Assembly: GCF_003312875.1 (NCBI RefSeq)
Contig: NZ_CP015163.1
Location: 2,108,001-2,172,000 of the forward strand
DNA length: 64,000 bases
Source: Amycolatopsis albispora
Lineage (GTDB): Bacteria; Actinomycetota; Actinomycetes; Mycobacteriales; Pseudonocardiaceae
Reading direction: 5' to 3'
A program made the translations under genes and the position numbers. Shown here in pieces: positions 32,761-42,400 of this stretch (positions within the stretch are counted from its first letter, which is position 1; every line of letters starts with the position of its first letter). Below the pieces are notes generated by a model. It saw only the letters and a list, made by a program, of their open reading frames with translations. It was not told the origin of the DNA and ran no database searches.

Positions 32761-35568
32761 TCACAGCCGCGCGGGTGCGCCGGGCCGCAGGCTGTCCCGC
32801 CGGTCGGCGGCCCGCCTGGTGACCGCGAACCGCTCCTGGACCTCGGTCAGCAGCGAGCCGTAGGTCTGGTCGGTGATCTGCCCGAGCGCCCGCTGGTGCA
32901 GTTCGAGCGCGACGTCGAGATTGCCCAGTTCCTGTTCCGCGGTGGCGAGCCTGGTCAGGCAGCTGACGTAGAGCTTGCCGTCCGAGACCTCCTTGGCCGC
33001 TTCGGCGCCCTGCCGCAGGCAGCGCGCCGCCTCGGCGAAATCGCCCATCACCAGCCGGACCGAACCGGAGTAACACAGCGTCCGGCCCACCATCGACGGA
33101 TTGCCGACCTTCTCCCCCAGCGCGTGCGAACGCGCGAAGCAGGCGAGTGCTTCCTCGTGCCTGCCGTTGAGGTGGTGCAGGTACCCGAGGGTGGAGATGG
33201 CCCGTTCCGCCAGCCAGTCGTCGTGGTACTCACCGGCCAGCGTCAGCGCCTCGGACAGCCGCTCGATCGGTTCCTCGTACCGCCCGGCCAGCACGTCGAG
33301 CGTGGCGATCCCGGCCAGCGCCCTGGCCCCCTCCTGGCCGCTGCCGGTGTGCTCGCTGATCCGCAGCGCCTCGGTGAACCACTCGCGTGCCTGGTCGTAG
33401 TAGCCGGGCATGGCGTGCGCGAAGCCGAGGTAGAGCCGGACCGCCGCGGGCATCCGCGGGTCGCTCGCCTGGTTCGCCAGCGGCAGCACCAGTTGCACGG
33501 CGGCGCGGCATTCGTCGTACCGGCTGAGCCGGACCAGGTAGTCGACCACGCTTTCGGCCAGCCAGCACGCCTGGTCGGCCCGGCCGACGCCGACCGCGTA
33601 GGCCACCACGTCGCTGAGGTCACCGGCTTGGTCGAGCCACGCCGTCGAGTCCCGCCAGCCGGTGAACGGCACGCCGTCGAGATCGGGGCCGCTGGGAAAG
33701 CTCGCCAGGCCGCACTCGCTGGCGTACCGCCCGGCGCCGATGTAGAGGTTCAGCACGGCGTTCCGCGCGGCCTCGACCACCTCCGGCGCTTCTTCGGCGG
33801 CCAGCCGCCGCGCGTACACCGCGACCAGGTCGTGCGGCCGGTAGCGGCCCGGCGCCGGCTGCTGCAGCAGGCTGGTGTCCACCAGGCTTTCCAGCGCGTT
33901 TTCCGCCTCCGCCACCGAAGAGCCGAGCAGCGCGGCGAGCGCCAGCCGGTCCAGTTCCGGGGTCGGCGCGAGCCCGAGCATGCGGAACGCGCGCTGCTCG
34001 AAGGCGGGCAGCTGCTCGTAGGACAGCCGGAACGCCGCCTCCACGCTGCGGTCCTCGGCGGTCAGCTCGCCGAGCCTGCTGCCGTCGTCGGCCAGCCGCG
34101 AGACCAGGTACTCGAATGTCCACATCGGACGGTTCTGCAGCCGGGCCCCGGCGATGCGCAGGGCCAGCGGCAACCGGCCGCACAACCGGGCCAGCTCGCG
34201 CACGGCCGCCTGCTCGCGACCCGCCCGCGCCCCGCCGACGATCCGGTTCAGCAGGTCCTGCGCCTGCTCCAGATCCAATGGTCCCAGCGAAACCCGGCGC
34301 GCGGTGTCCAAACCGGACAGGCGCCGCCTGCTGGTCACCAGCACCCGGCTGCCCGGCCCGGCGGGCAGCAGCGGACGCACCTGCTCGGCGCCGGAGGCGT
34401 CGTCGAGCACCAGCAGCAGGCGCAGCGAAGCGGTCGCCGCCCGCCAGTGCGCGGACAGCTCATCGAGATCGTCCATGGCCTGGTTGTCGTCCACGCCGAC
34501 CGCGCGCAGCAGCCGCCTCAGCACGCGGGACGGGGCCAGCGCCGGCTGCCCGTCGCTGTGCCCGTGCAGGTTGACGAACAGGCAGCCGTCCGGGCACTGC
34601 TCACGCAACTGCTGCGCGGCACGCACCACCAGCGCGGTTTTCCCGGCACCGGCGACGCCGTCCACCGCGGCGATGGTCACCGCGTCGTCCTCCACCGGCG
34701 CGGTGAGCACGGCCAGTTCCCGGTCCCGGCCCGCCAGTTCCCCGGCGTCGAGCGGCAGTTCGACCCTGGCGCGCCGCACCGGTTCCTCGCGCCGGGTCGT
34801 GACCCCCAGCAGCGCGTCGTCCCCGCGCAGGATCGCCTGGTGCACCTGCTGGACTTCGGCGTCGGGCTCCATGCCCAGTTCCTCGACCAGCCGCTGCCGG
34901 AGCTTCACAAAAACCTCGAGCGCGTCGGCGCGGCGCCCGGCGGCGTAGTAGGCGCGCATCAGCAGCCCGGCCAGCGTCTCGTTGCGCGGGTGGGCGGCGC
35001 TGAGCACGGACAGCTCGTCGATCGCCTCGGTGTACCAGCCGAGGCGCAGCTGCCAGTCGACCTTTTCCTGCGACAGCACGATCCGGCGTTCGGTGAGCCG
35101 CCAGCGCTCCCCTTCGGCGAACGGGCCGGGCAGGCCGTCGAGCGGTTCGCCCTCGTACAGCGCGAGTGCCGTCGAATACAGCTCGACGGCCGCGGCCAGA
35201 TCACCGGCACGCCCGGCTTCGGCGCCACGCGCGGCGATTTCCTCCAGCCGCACGGAATCCAGTTCGATCCCGTCGGCGGCGAAGCGGTAACCACCGCGTT
35301 CGCTGGCGATCACCGTGTCCGCGTCCACACCCGCGGCCGCCAGCGCCCGGCGCAGCCGGAAGACGTACCCCGGCACCACCTTCACGCCGGTGCCGGGTGG
35401 TTCGTCGCCCCAGACGCGGTCGAGCAGCTCGCTCTTGCCGAAGGTCACCCCCGGGCGGAGCAGCAGCGCGGCCAGCAACGCCTGCTGGCGCACCGGGCCC
35501 AGGTCCAGCGCCTGGTCGCCGTGCCAGGCACGCAGCCTGCCGAGCACGGCGAACCGCAGCCCGGTCAC
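32761..35568 (-). CDS. AfsR/SARP-family regulator with NB-ARC ATPase and TPR domains
   Basis: A 935-residue regulator. Residues 1-95 are an OmpR-like winged helix (RFAVLGRLRAWHGDQALDL, then GYVFRLRRAL). Residues 100-250 form the bacterial transcriptional activation domain (ALALYEGEPLDGLPGPFAEG). An NB-ARC ATPase follows with Walker A VDGVAGAGKTALV, Walker B LLLVLDDAS and RLCGRLPLALRIAGARL. The C-terminal 300 residues are TPR repeats (ARALAGIATLDVLAGRYEEP, then LGYLHHLNGRHEEALACFAR). Such proteins activate secondary-metabolite or developmental genes. GTG 35568 overlaps the TetR stop (GTGA). The nearest biosynthetic locus is the siderophore cluster, but iron boxes make direct SARP control there doubtful. 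Confidence 0.92.
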   Translation of the reverse strand: MTGLRFAVLGRLRAWHGDQALDLGPVRQQALLAALLLRPGVTFGKSELLDRVWGDEPPGTGVKVVPGYVFRLRRALAAAGVDADTVIASERGGYRFAADGIELDSVRLEEIAARGAEAGRAGDLAAAVELYSTALALYEGEPLDGLPGPFAEGERWRLTERRIVLSQEKVDWQLRLGWYTEAIDELSVLSAAHPRNETLAGLLMRAYYAAGRRADALEVFVKLRQRLVEELGMEPDAEVQQVHQAILRGDDALLGVTTRREEPVRRARVELPLDAGELAGRDRELAVLTAPVEDDAVTIAAVDGVAGAGKTALVVRAAQQLREQCPDGCLFVNLHGHSDGQPALAPSRVLRRLLRAVGVDDNQAMDDLDELSAHWRAATASLRLLLVLDDASGAEQVRPLLPAGPGSRVLVTSRRRLSGLDTARRVSLGPLDLEQAQDLLNRIVGGARAGREQAAVRELARLCGRLPLALRIAGARLQNRPMWTFEYLVSRLADDGSRLGELTAEDRSVEAAFRLSYEQLPAFEQRAFRMLGLAPTPELDRLALAALLGSSVAEAENALESLVDTSLLQQPAPGRYRPHDLVAVYARRLAAEEAPEVVEAARNAVLNLYIGAGRYASECGLASFPSGPDLDGVPFTGWRDSTAWLDQAGDLSDVVAYAVGVGRADQACWLAESVVDYLVRLSRYDECRAAVQLVLPLANQASDPRMPAAVRLYLGFAHAMPGYYDQAREWFTEALRISEHTGSGQEGARALAGIATLDVLAGRYEEPIERLSEALTLAGEYHDDWLAERAISTLGYLHHLNGRHEEALACFARSHALGEKVGNPSMVGRTLCYSGSVRLVMGDFAEAARCLRQGAEAAKEVSDGKLYVSCLTRLATAEQELGNLDVALELHQRALGQITDQTYGSLLTEVQERFAVTRRAADRRDSLRPGAPARL

Positions 35569-36167
35569 CGGGCCGCCCGGCCGAGCAGGTGCAGGATGAC
35601 CTGCCGGTATTCGGCCTTCACCCGTGGTTTGTCCGCCTCGGCGGTCTCGGCCAGCGCGAGGCCGGCCCCGCCGAGGAGGTGGAAGGTCAGGCGGGTCATC
35701 GGTTCCCCCGGTAGCGCGTCGCCCTCGCTGGTGGCGAGCATCGCCCGCACCAGTTGCTCGATCAGCCCGTAGGCGTACTTTTCCTCGAACTCCAGCCACC
35801 GGCGGAAGCCGAACGCCACCGGTGCCTCCCGCCAGACCACGTGCCCGTACACCGGGTCGCAGCAGCATTCGAGGAAGGCATCGACGGCGGTGGCGGCGGC
35901 CTGCCACGGATCGGCGGCGCCCGCCGCGGCCTCGGTGACGCGATGCACCAGGTCGGCCTGGAGTTCTTCCACCACCGCTTCGAACAACGCGGCTTTCCCG
36001 GCGAAGTGGTGGTAGACCGCGCCGCGGCTGGCCTGGATGTCGGCGGCCACGTCCTCGAGCGTGGTGGCGGCGAACCCGTACTCGGCGAAGCGGCGGGTGG
36101 CGGCGTCCAGCAGCGCGGCCCTGGTTGCGTCCGAATACAACGCGCGCCGGTTCCGGAGCGTGGACAT
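35565..36167 (-). CDS. TetR-family transcriptional regulator
   Basis: The 200-residue protein has a clear TetR domain: TRAALLDAATRRFAEYGFAA, then TLEDVAADIQASRGAVYHHF and AGKAALFEAVVEEL. The ligand domain has a Cys-rich stretch (FLECCCDPVYG). It is translationally coupled to the downstream SARP gene, so both are expressed together. Half-sites of type ACCTAC occur both near its promoter (36181-36200) and in the palindrome upstream of the tautomerase gene, suggesting that it controls both. Confidence 0.9.
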   Translation of the reverse strand: MSTLRNRRALYSDATRAALLDAATRRFAEYGFAATTLEDVAADIQASRGAVYHHFAGKAALFEAVVEELQADLVHRVTEAAAGAADPWQAAATAVDAFLECCCDPVYGHVVWREAPVAFGFRRWLEFEEKYAYGLIEQLVRAMLATSEGDALPGEPMTRLTFHLLGGAGLALAETAEADKPRVKAEYRQVILHLLGRAAR

Positions 36168-36328
36168 GCGCGCAGTATATGACCTACGCGGTGTATGTCC
36201 CGGACTCCGGGTAGGTCCCGGAAGAGAGCCACGGACTCGTCCCGGCCTGTCCCGGACGGCTCGCCCCGTACCCGGACACCGCGTGGGCTGCTTGCCTTCT
36301 CGGCGTTCCCCCGATGGAAAGGAGTGGC

Positions 36329-36415
36329 ATGTCGTCCACGTCAGGAAGGCGGGTGGCGCTGGTGGCCGCCGCCGGTGTGCTGATCGGTGTCGCGAGCATC
36401 GGGGTCGCCGCGTAA
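36329..36415 (+). CDS. 28-residue hydrophobic micropeptide
   Basis: AAAGGAG with a 5-nt spacer precedes the ATG at 36329, and the frame closes at TAA 36413. The peptide, starting MSSTSGRRVALVAAAG, is a basic N-terminus followed by one hydrophobic segment, like a signal peptide or single transmembrane helix with nothing after it. The same frame stays open after the TAA into the tautomerase gene, so a truncated secreted protein is an alternative. The sequence between the TetR gene and this point (36168-36328) shows nothing else clear. Confidence 0.45.
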   Translation: MSSTSGRRVALVAAAGVLIGVASIGVAA

Positions 36416-36491
36416 CCGGTGCCCTCGGCCGTCGCGATCGTCTACGGCGACTATTCGTGTTCGCGCCCGGCGGCACCTGCTTGCGGGCTGT

Positions 36492-36509
36492 ACCTACTAG
36501 TATGTAGGT
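36492..36509. promoter_or_regulatory. Palindromic operator upstream of the tautomerase gene
   Basis: ACCTAC-N6-GTAGGT is a perfect 6-bp-arm inverted repeat ending 8 bp before the tautomerase ATG. Related half-sites lie in the promoter region of the TetR gene at 35565-36167. Confidence 0.55.
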
Positions 36510-36517
36510 TCACGGCC

Positions 36518-36901
36518 ATGCCTCTGGTGAGAATTGACGCGCTCCGCGCGACGCCCGAGCGGCTCGAAGCGCTCGGCCAGGCCGTGCACGAAGCTCTCGG
36601 TGAAGCGATCGGCATGCCGCCCGACGACCGGTTCCAGATCCTGACCAGCCACGACGGCACCACCAGCCAGCTCCGGTACGACGACTACCTCGGCATCCAC
36701 CGCGACGAGGACATCGTCTACATCCAGATCACCCTCCGCGCCGGGCGCACCCCGGAGCAGAAGATGGCCCTGTACCGCCGGATCGCCGAACTCGCCCACG
36801 AGTACGCGGGCATCGAACCGCGGAACGTCTTCGTGGTGCTCACGGAGAACGCCTCGATCGACTGGTCCATCGGCAACGGCGAAGCCCAGTACGCGACCTA
36901 G
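36518..36901 (+). CDS. Tautomerase-superfamily protein
   Basis: The 127-residue protein starts MPLVRIDALRATPERLEALG. Pro2 is the conserved N-terminal catalytic proline of the 4-oxalocrotonate tautomerase/MIF superfamily after removal of Met. The length and the two beta-alpha-beta units (second around IVYIQITLRAGRTPEQKMAL) fit the fused-monomer MSAD/cis-CaaD-like subgroup. It probably isomerises a keto-acid or dehalogenates a small acid, but the substrate is unknown. The start is set at the ATG with Pro2; an in-frame GTG at 36419 would hide Pro2 and is rejected. A palindrome in the promoter suggests TetR control. Confidence 0.85.
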   Translation: MPLVRIDALRATPERLEALGQAVHEALGEAIGMPPDDRFQILTSHDGTTSQLRYDDYLGIHRDEDIVYIQITLRAGRTPEQKMALYRRIAELAHEYAGIEPRNVFVVLTENASIDWSIGNGEAQYAT

Positions 36902-36904
36902 TGC

Positions 36905-37058
36905 GCGTTTCACCAGTCTTGTTCGCGCTCTTCGCGCCCAGGCGGCCCCTGGCGGCACCGGGCCTTCGGCCGAGTACGCCCAGTACGAGGCCGAACGCCC
37001 GGCACCGCCAGGAACCACCTGGATCACGAAGCCCATCGAACAGACTGGTGAAACACGC
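36905..37058. repeat. Very long imperfect inverted repeat between convergent genes
   Basis: The arms start with a perfect 12-bp match (36908-36919 with 37042-37053), continue with GTTCG/CGAAC, and end with a long near-perfect inner stem: CCTGGCGGCACCGGGCCTTC on the left matches the complement of the right side with few mismatches around a centre near 36980. Total length is about 150 bp. It lies between the convergent tautomerase and DAHP synthase genes and may be a strong bidirectional terminator or a mobile-type hairpin element. Confidence 0.85.
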
Positions 37059-37059
37059 C

Positions 37060-38064
37060 CTAACCCCGTCGCCGCGTGGCGAGCGCGAGTTGCTCCAGCA
37101 ACGGCACCGTGCGGCGCCAGCCGAGGCACGGGTCGGTGACGCTCAGCTCCGGCCGCGGCTCCCCCGCCAAGGGCTGGTTGCCGTCGGACAGGTACGACTC
37201 GATCATCACCCCGGCCACCGCGTTGGCGCCTCCGGCGATCTGCGCGGCCAGGTCGGCGATCACCGCGGGCTGGCGGTTGTGGTCCTTGCCGCTGTTGCCG
37301 TGCGCGGCGTCGACCACCACGCGCGGCGGCAACCCGGCCGCGCGGAGCGCCGAAAGTGCTGCCGCCACGCTCGCCGCGTCGTAGTTCGGCGCCACGCCAC
37401 CACGCAGCACCAGGTGCGCGGCCGGGTTCCCGGCGCTGTGCAGGGTGGTCAGCCGCCCGTCCGCCGCCACCCCGGGAAAGGTGTGCGGCAGCCCGGCCGC
37501 CTGGATCGCCTGCACCGCGGTGTCGAGACGGCCGGACACGCAGTTCTTCATCCCGATCGGCATCGGCAGCCACGAAGCCAGGTGCCGGTGCGGCTGGCTG
37601 GCCACCGTGCGCGCGCCGACCGCGCCCCAGCTGACCAGGTCCGCCACGTAGTGCGCGAGCACCGGGTCGACGAACTCGTACGCCAGCGGCAGCCCGGTGG
37701 CCGCCGCGTCGAGCAGGAACGACCGGCCGCGCCGGATCCCGGTGGCGATGTCGCCCTTGCCGTCGAGCGTCGGGTCCGGCAGCAGCCCGGTCCAGCCCGC
37801 GACGGTGCGGGGTTTCTCCAGGTACGCGCGCAGCACCACAACGAGGTCGTCGGCGTACCGCTCGGCGGCGTCGGCGAGCCGCCGCGCGTAGTCGAGCGCG
37901 GCTTCCGGGTCGTGCACCGAGCACGGGCCGGCCACCACCAGCAGGCGCCGGTCGCGCCGGGCGAGCACGGCGTCGATGGTGGCGCGGTGGCGGCCGACCG
38001 CTTCCGGCAGCGGCCGCCCGCCGGTGACCTCGGCGGGCGTGGGCAGGGTGTCCTGGTCAGGCAT
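37060..38064 (-). CDS. 3-deoxy-7-phosphoheptulonate (DAHP) synthase, AroG type
   Basis: The 334-residue type I DAHP synthase condenses phosphoenolpyruvate and erythrose 4-phosphate, the first step to chorismate. Active-site motifs are LVVAGPCSVHD, VLRAYLEKPRTVAGW, ARTVASQPHRHLASW, PIGMKNCVSG, VVVDAAHGNSGKDH and GVMIESYLSDGNQP. Most actinomycetes use the type II enzyme for housekeeping. A type I enzyme as the last gene of a siderophore operon, overlapping the exporter gene by 8 bp, is therefore probably a dedicated supply of chorismate for 2,3-dihydroxybenzoate when iron is low. Confidence 0.93.
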   Translation of the reverse strand: MPDQDTLPTPAEVTGGRPLPEAVGRHRATIDAVLARRDRRLLVVAGPCSVHDPEAALDYARRLADAAERYADDLVVVLRAYLEKPRTVAGWTGLLPDPTLDGKGDIATGIRRGRSFLLDAAATGLPLAYEFVDPVLAHYVADLVSWGAVGARTVASQPHRHLASWLPMPIGMKNCVSGRLDTAVQAIQAAGLPHTFPGVAADGRLTTLHSAGNPAAHLVLRGGVAPNYDAASVAAALSALRAAGLPPRVVVDAAHGNSGKDHNRQPAVIADLAAQIAGGANAVAGVMIESYLSDGNQPLAGEPRPELSVTDPCLGWRRTVPLLEQLALATRRRG

Positions 38065-39457
38065 CCGGGGAGTCCTTCTCTCGGGGAAGGCGGAGCGCGC
38101 CGGCCGCGGCGACCAGCGCCAGGCCGAGCACCCACCAGAAGGCGTCGGCGAAGGCGGCGGGCAGGTCGGTCCCGCGCGCGGTCAGGCGGTGCTGCAGCAC
38201 CACGGCCAGCGCCGCGGTGCCGAGCGAGCCACCGACGGTGTTGAGCAGGTTGAGCGCCCCGGCGGCGCGGGGCAGCTGGGCCGGGGCGATGCGGCGGTAG
38301 ACGATGGTCATCACCGGCGCGCCGATCATCGCCGCGCCGAATCCCCGCACCAGCAGGGAAACCGCGATCACCGCGTCCGGCAGCCCCGGCCCGAGCTGGG
38401 TGAACGCGGCCGTGCCCGCGGCGACCAGCGCGATGCCGGTGAGCACCAGCGTCCGCGGGGCCACCGCGTCCACCAGCCGGTTCACCAGGAACGACCCGGC
38501 CAGCGCGCCCGCACCCTGCGGCGCCAGCAGCAGCCCGGTTTCCCACGCGGACAGGTGCTCGCCGGTCTGCAGGTACAGCGGCAGCAGGAACATCGTGCCG
38601 AACACCGACGCGCCCAGCACCACCAGCGCCAGCGCCGCGACCCCGAACGGCGGCCGCGCGAACAAGCGCGGATCGAGCAACGGGACCCGGGTCGTCCGCA
38701 GGCCGTGCACGGCAAACCCGGTCAGCATCAGCGCACCGAGCACCACGGCGAGCACCGCCGTCCACGACGGCACCGCCTGCTCGTGCCCGATCCCGGTCAG
38801 GCCGAACACCAGCACCGCCAGTCCCGGCGACAGCAGCGCGGCACCGCGGAAGTCGAACGGGGTGCGCTCGGCGGCGGGCGGCACCACCGGCACGAACCGC
38901 CGCGCCAGCACGATCGCCACCAGCCCGATCGGCAGGTTGACGTAGAACAGCCACGGCCAGTCCGCGAGACCGAGAACGGCACCGCCGAGCAGCGGGCCGA
39001 GCACCGGCGACAGCAGCGGCACCACTCCGACGATGCTGATCACGCGCCCGATCCGGTCGCGCCCGGCGGCGCGGGCGAGCAGCGCCTGCCCGGTCGGTGG
39101 CAGCAGCCCGCCCGCCAATCCCTGGAGCACGCGGAAGGCGATCAGACTGGGCAGCGACCAGGCCAGCGCGCACAGCAGCGAGCCGAGCAGGAACCCGGCC
39201 ACCGCGAGCAGCCAGACCCGGCGGCCGCCGAAGCGGTCGGCCAGCCAGCCCGATGCGGGCACGGCGGCGACCACCGCGAGCAGGTACGCCGTGCTCACCC
39301 ACTGGATGCCGGTGACCGGCGCGCTGAACTCGGCCGCGAGCTCGGCCACGCCGACCGACACGATGGTGCTGTCCAGCGTGGCCATGAACGTGCCCAGCAC
39401 CAGGACAAAAGCCGTGCGCCACAAGGCCGCGCCGACGGGCGGGCTCACCGTGCTCAC
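38057..39457 (-). CDS. DHA2-type MFS exporter, probable siderophore efflux
   Basis: The 466-residue protein has about fourteen predicted helices with typical EmrB/QacA features: [56 protein letters not shown], and the motif C region [20 protein letters not shown]. The GTG start overlaps the NRPS stop (GTGA) and its end overlaps DAHP synthase. Because it is locked inside the siderophore operon, export of the finished catecholate is the most likely job, as for EntS-like exporters, although EntS belongs to another MFS group. Confidence 0.88.
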   Translation of the reverse strand: MSTVSPPVGAALWRTAFVLVLGTFMATLDSTIVSVGVAELAAEFSAPVTGIQWVSTAYLLAVVAAVPASGWLADRFGGRRVWLLAVAGFLLGSLLCALAWSLPSLIAFRVLQGLAGGLLPPTGQALLARAAGRDRIGRVISIVGVVPLLSPVLGPLLGGAVLGLADWPWLFYVNLPIGLVAIVLARRFVPVVPPAAERTPFDFRGAALLSPGLAVLVFGLTGIGHEQAVPSWTAVLAVVLGALMLTGFAVHGLRTTRVPLLDPRLFARPPFGVAALALVVLGASVFGTMFLLPLYLQTGEHLSAWETGLLLAPQGAGALAGSFLVNRLVDAVAPRTLVLTGIALVAAGTAAFTQLGPGLPDAVIAVSLLVRGFGAAMIGAPVMTIVYRRIAPAQLPRAAGALNLLNTVGGSLGTAALAVVLQHRLTARGTDLPAAFADAFWWVLGLALVAAAGALRLPREKDSPDA

Positions 39458-42400
39458 AACACCACCGAAGCGTCGTCGTCGAACCGGGCCGGGAACTCCC
39501 GGAGCACCCGCTGCAGTTCGGCGGCCAGCGCCGCGGCCTCGTCGGCGGTGAACATCCCGGCCTGGTAACCGAGCACACCGGTCCAGCCGGTTTCCGCGGG
39601 CACCACGGTGACCGTGACCGGGTGGTGCGTGCGCTCGCGGAACCGCGTGCCGGTGATCCGCAGGCCCGGCGCGGGCTCGGCCAGCTTCGCCGGGTCCACC
39701 GGGTAGTTCTCGAACACCACCAGGCTGTCGAACAACGGGCGCCTGCCAGTCAATTGCTCCAATTCGGACAGTCCGATGTGGTGGTGCTCGGCCAGGTTCT
39801 GCTGGCGCGCCTGGAGATCGGCCAGCACCTCGCCGAGCGTGCCGGTCCAGCGGGCGCGGACCGGCACGGTGCCCGCCAGCAGCCCGATGATCTCCTCGAC
39901 GCCCGGGAAGTCGGCCGTGCGGCCGGAAACCATGGCCCCGAAGCAGACGTCACGGCGGCCGGAACGCGCGGCGAGCACCGCCGCCCAGGCACCCTGCAGC
40001 AGGGTGTTGACCGTCAGTCCGCGTTCCGCGCCCGCCTTGGTCAGCGCGGCGACCACCGGCGCTTCGACCTCGAACACCACGGGTTCGGCCGCACCGGAGG
40101 TCCGCGGCCGCCCCTGGGTGAGGTAGTCGCCCTCGCCGACGCCGTCGAGTTCCTCACCCCAGGCACGCAGCCCGGCGTCCTGGTCACGGTCGGCGCGCCA
40201 CTGGAGGTAACGCGCGAACGGCACCGGTTCAGGCAGGGAAGCCCCGCCGTACAAGGAGAACAGCTCGGTGAGGATGCGTGGCGCGGACCACCCGTCGGAC
40301 AGCACGTGGTGGCTGGTCAGCGCGAGCACGTGACGACCGGGCGCGCGGCGGAGCACGGTCAGCCGGAGCGGCGGGCCGCTCACCAGGTCGAACGGTTCCG
40401 CCAGGTCCCCGTCCAGGGCGGCTTCCACCGCACCGTCCGAATCGGACACATCGAGTACGCGGAACCCCGGCCGCGGCTCGGCCGGGATCACCTGGACGTC
40501 CGGCCCGGCCGGGAACACCGCGCCCAGGTTCGGGTGCCGCCGCACCAGCTCGATCCCGGCAACCCGCAGCGCGTCCACGTCCAGTGCGCCGGACAGCGAG
40601 AACGCCGCCTGCACCGGGTAGGTGTCCGCCGCGTCGCGCATCACCCGCTGCAACGGGGTCAGCGGCAGCACGTCAGCGACCGGGTACCGCGCTTCGAGCG
40701 CGTCGATGGCGGCCTGGTCCAGCCCGGCCAGCGGCACGTCCGACGGGGTCAGCCCGGCCCCGGCCAGCGCGCCCGGATCGGCGGCGATCCGGTCCACTGC
40801 CCGCCGGAGGCAGTCGGCGAGCGCGTCGATCTCCGCCTCGGTGAACAACGCGGACGGCCAGGTGAACCGGATGCCCAGGGCCTCGTCGCGGGCCATCGCG
40901 TTGATCATCAGCGCGTGCGGTAACGGCAGGTCGTCCCCGCCGCCGGAGCCGAGCGGGTCGGCATCCGCCGGTGGCTGCCACACGCCCTCGCCAGGCTCGG
41001 TGAAGCGCCCCAGATAGTTCCAACTGATCTCAGGGTCCACATCGGACTGGCCCGTAAGCAGCTGTTCCTTGACCGTTTTCAGCGCCCGCGCGGTATCACC
41101 GTCCGGCAACGCGATCCGCACCGGGTGCACGGCGGTGAACCAGCCGACTGTCTGCGAAAGGTCGCCCGTGCCGTCCCGGCCGTGACTTTCCAGCGCCACC
41201 ACCACTTCCGGCAGGCCACGCCAGTCGCGGGCCGCCTCCGCGAGCGCGGTCAGCAGCACCGTGTCCGGTGTTGTCCGGTACGCACCGGGCAGCGTGGTGA
41301 GCACGGCACGCGTGGTTTCCGGATCGAGTTCGACCAGCCGGTGGACGGCCGTGGCGGCGGTGTCCCTGGCCGGGTCCAGCGCCGCCCGCCCGAGCGGCTT
41401 CGCCGGAGCCTTGGGCGCCGGCGGAACCTCGTTGTGCGCGCGGGCCCAGCCCAGGAACGACTGCCCGTGCCGCGCGAGCGGCCCGCCGGTCCGGTGCAGG
41501 TGCTCGAGGTCGTCGAGCAGGATCCGCCACGACACCGCGTCGACCACGATGTGGTGCGCGACCAGGACGAGCCTGCCGAGCCGCTCCGGCCCGGCGTCGA
41601 GCCAGACCACGCGCAGCAACGGGCCGGTCCGCAGGTTCATCCGCGCCCTGGCGGCGGCGATGTGCTCGTCGGCCAGCGCGCGCAGGTCGGAATCCCCGGC
41701 GCGCACGTGTTCCAGCACGTCGGCGCCGGTGACCGCGCCCGGCTCGGGAATGCGCAACGCGTCCTCGACGAGATGAGCCCGCAGCACGTCGTGCCGGGCG
41801 AGCACCGCGTCGAAGATCCCCCGCCACGCCGCCACGTCTCCACCGGCGGGCACACAGACCTCGACCCACTGGCAGAACCCGTTGGCGGCCTCGCCGCTGC
41901 GGCGCAGCAGTTCGCGCATGATCGGGGTCAACGGGGCGTCGCCGACCGCGGGCGCCTCGGCGGGCGCGTCCGGCACACCACCGCAGCGCGCGGCGATCCC
42001 GGCGACCGTCCTGCCTTCGAACACGTCGCGTGCGGTCAGCGTCAGCCCCTCGCGCCGGGCGCGGGAGACCACGCGCAGCGACACGATGCTGTCGCCGCCG
42101 ACGTCGAGGAAGTTGTCGTCGAGCTGCACGTCCTCGGTGCCCAGGATTTCGCGGAACACCCGCAGCAGCACCGTTTCCGCCTCGGTGGCCGGTTCACGCG
42201 CGGGGGCAACCGCGCGAGACTCCGGCGCGGGCAGCGCGGCGCGGTCGAGCTTGCCGCTGGGCCCCAGCGGCAGCCGGTCCAGGGTCACCAGCGCGGCGGG
42301 CACCATGTGCTCGGGCAACTCCGCGCCCAGGAATTCGCGGACCTCGGCCGGGTCCGGCTCGGCGCCGTCGGCGGGGATCACGTAGCCGACGAGCCGTCCT

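Noticed and set aside
32761..35568. SARP as a direct activator of the siderophore cluster.
   Set aside because: It is separated by convergent genes and a long hairpin, and both siderophore promoters carry iron boxes; no direct-repeat SARP sites were seen there.
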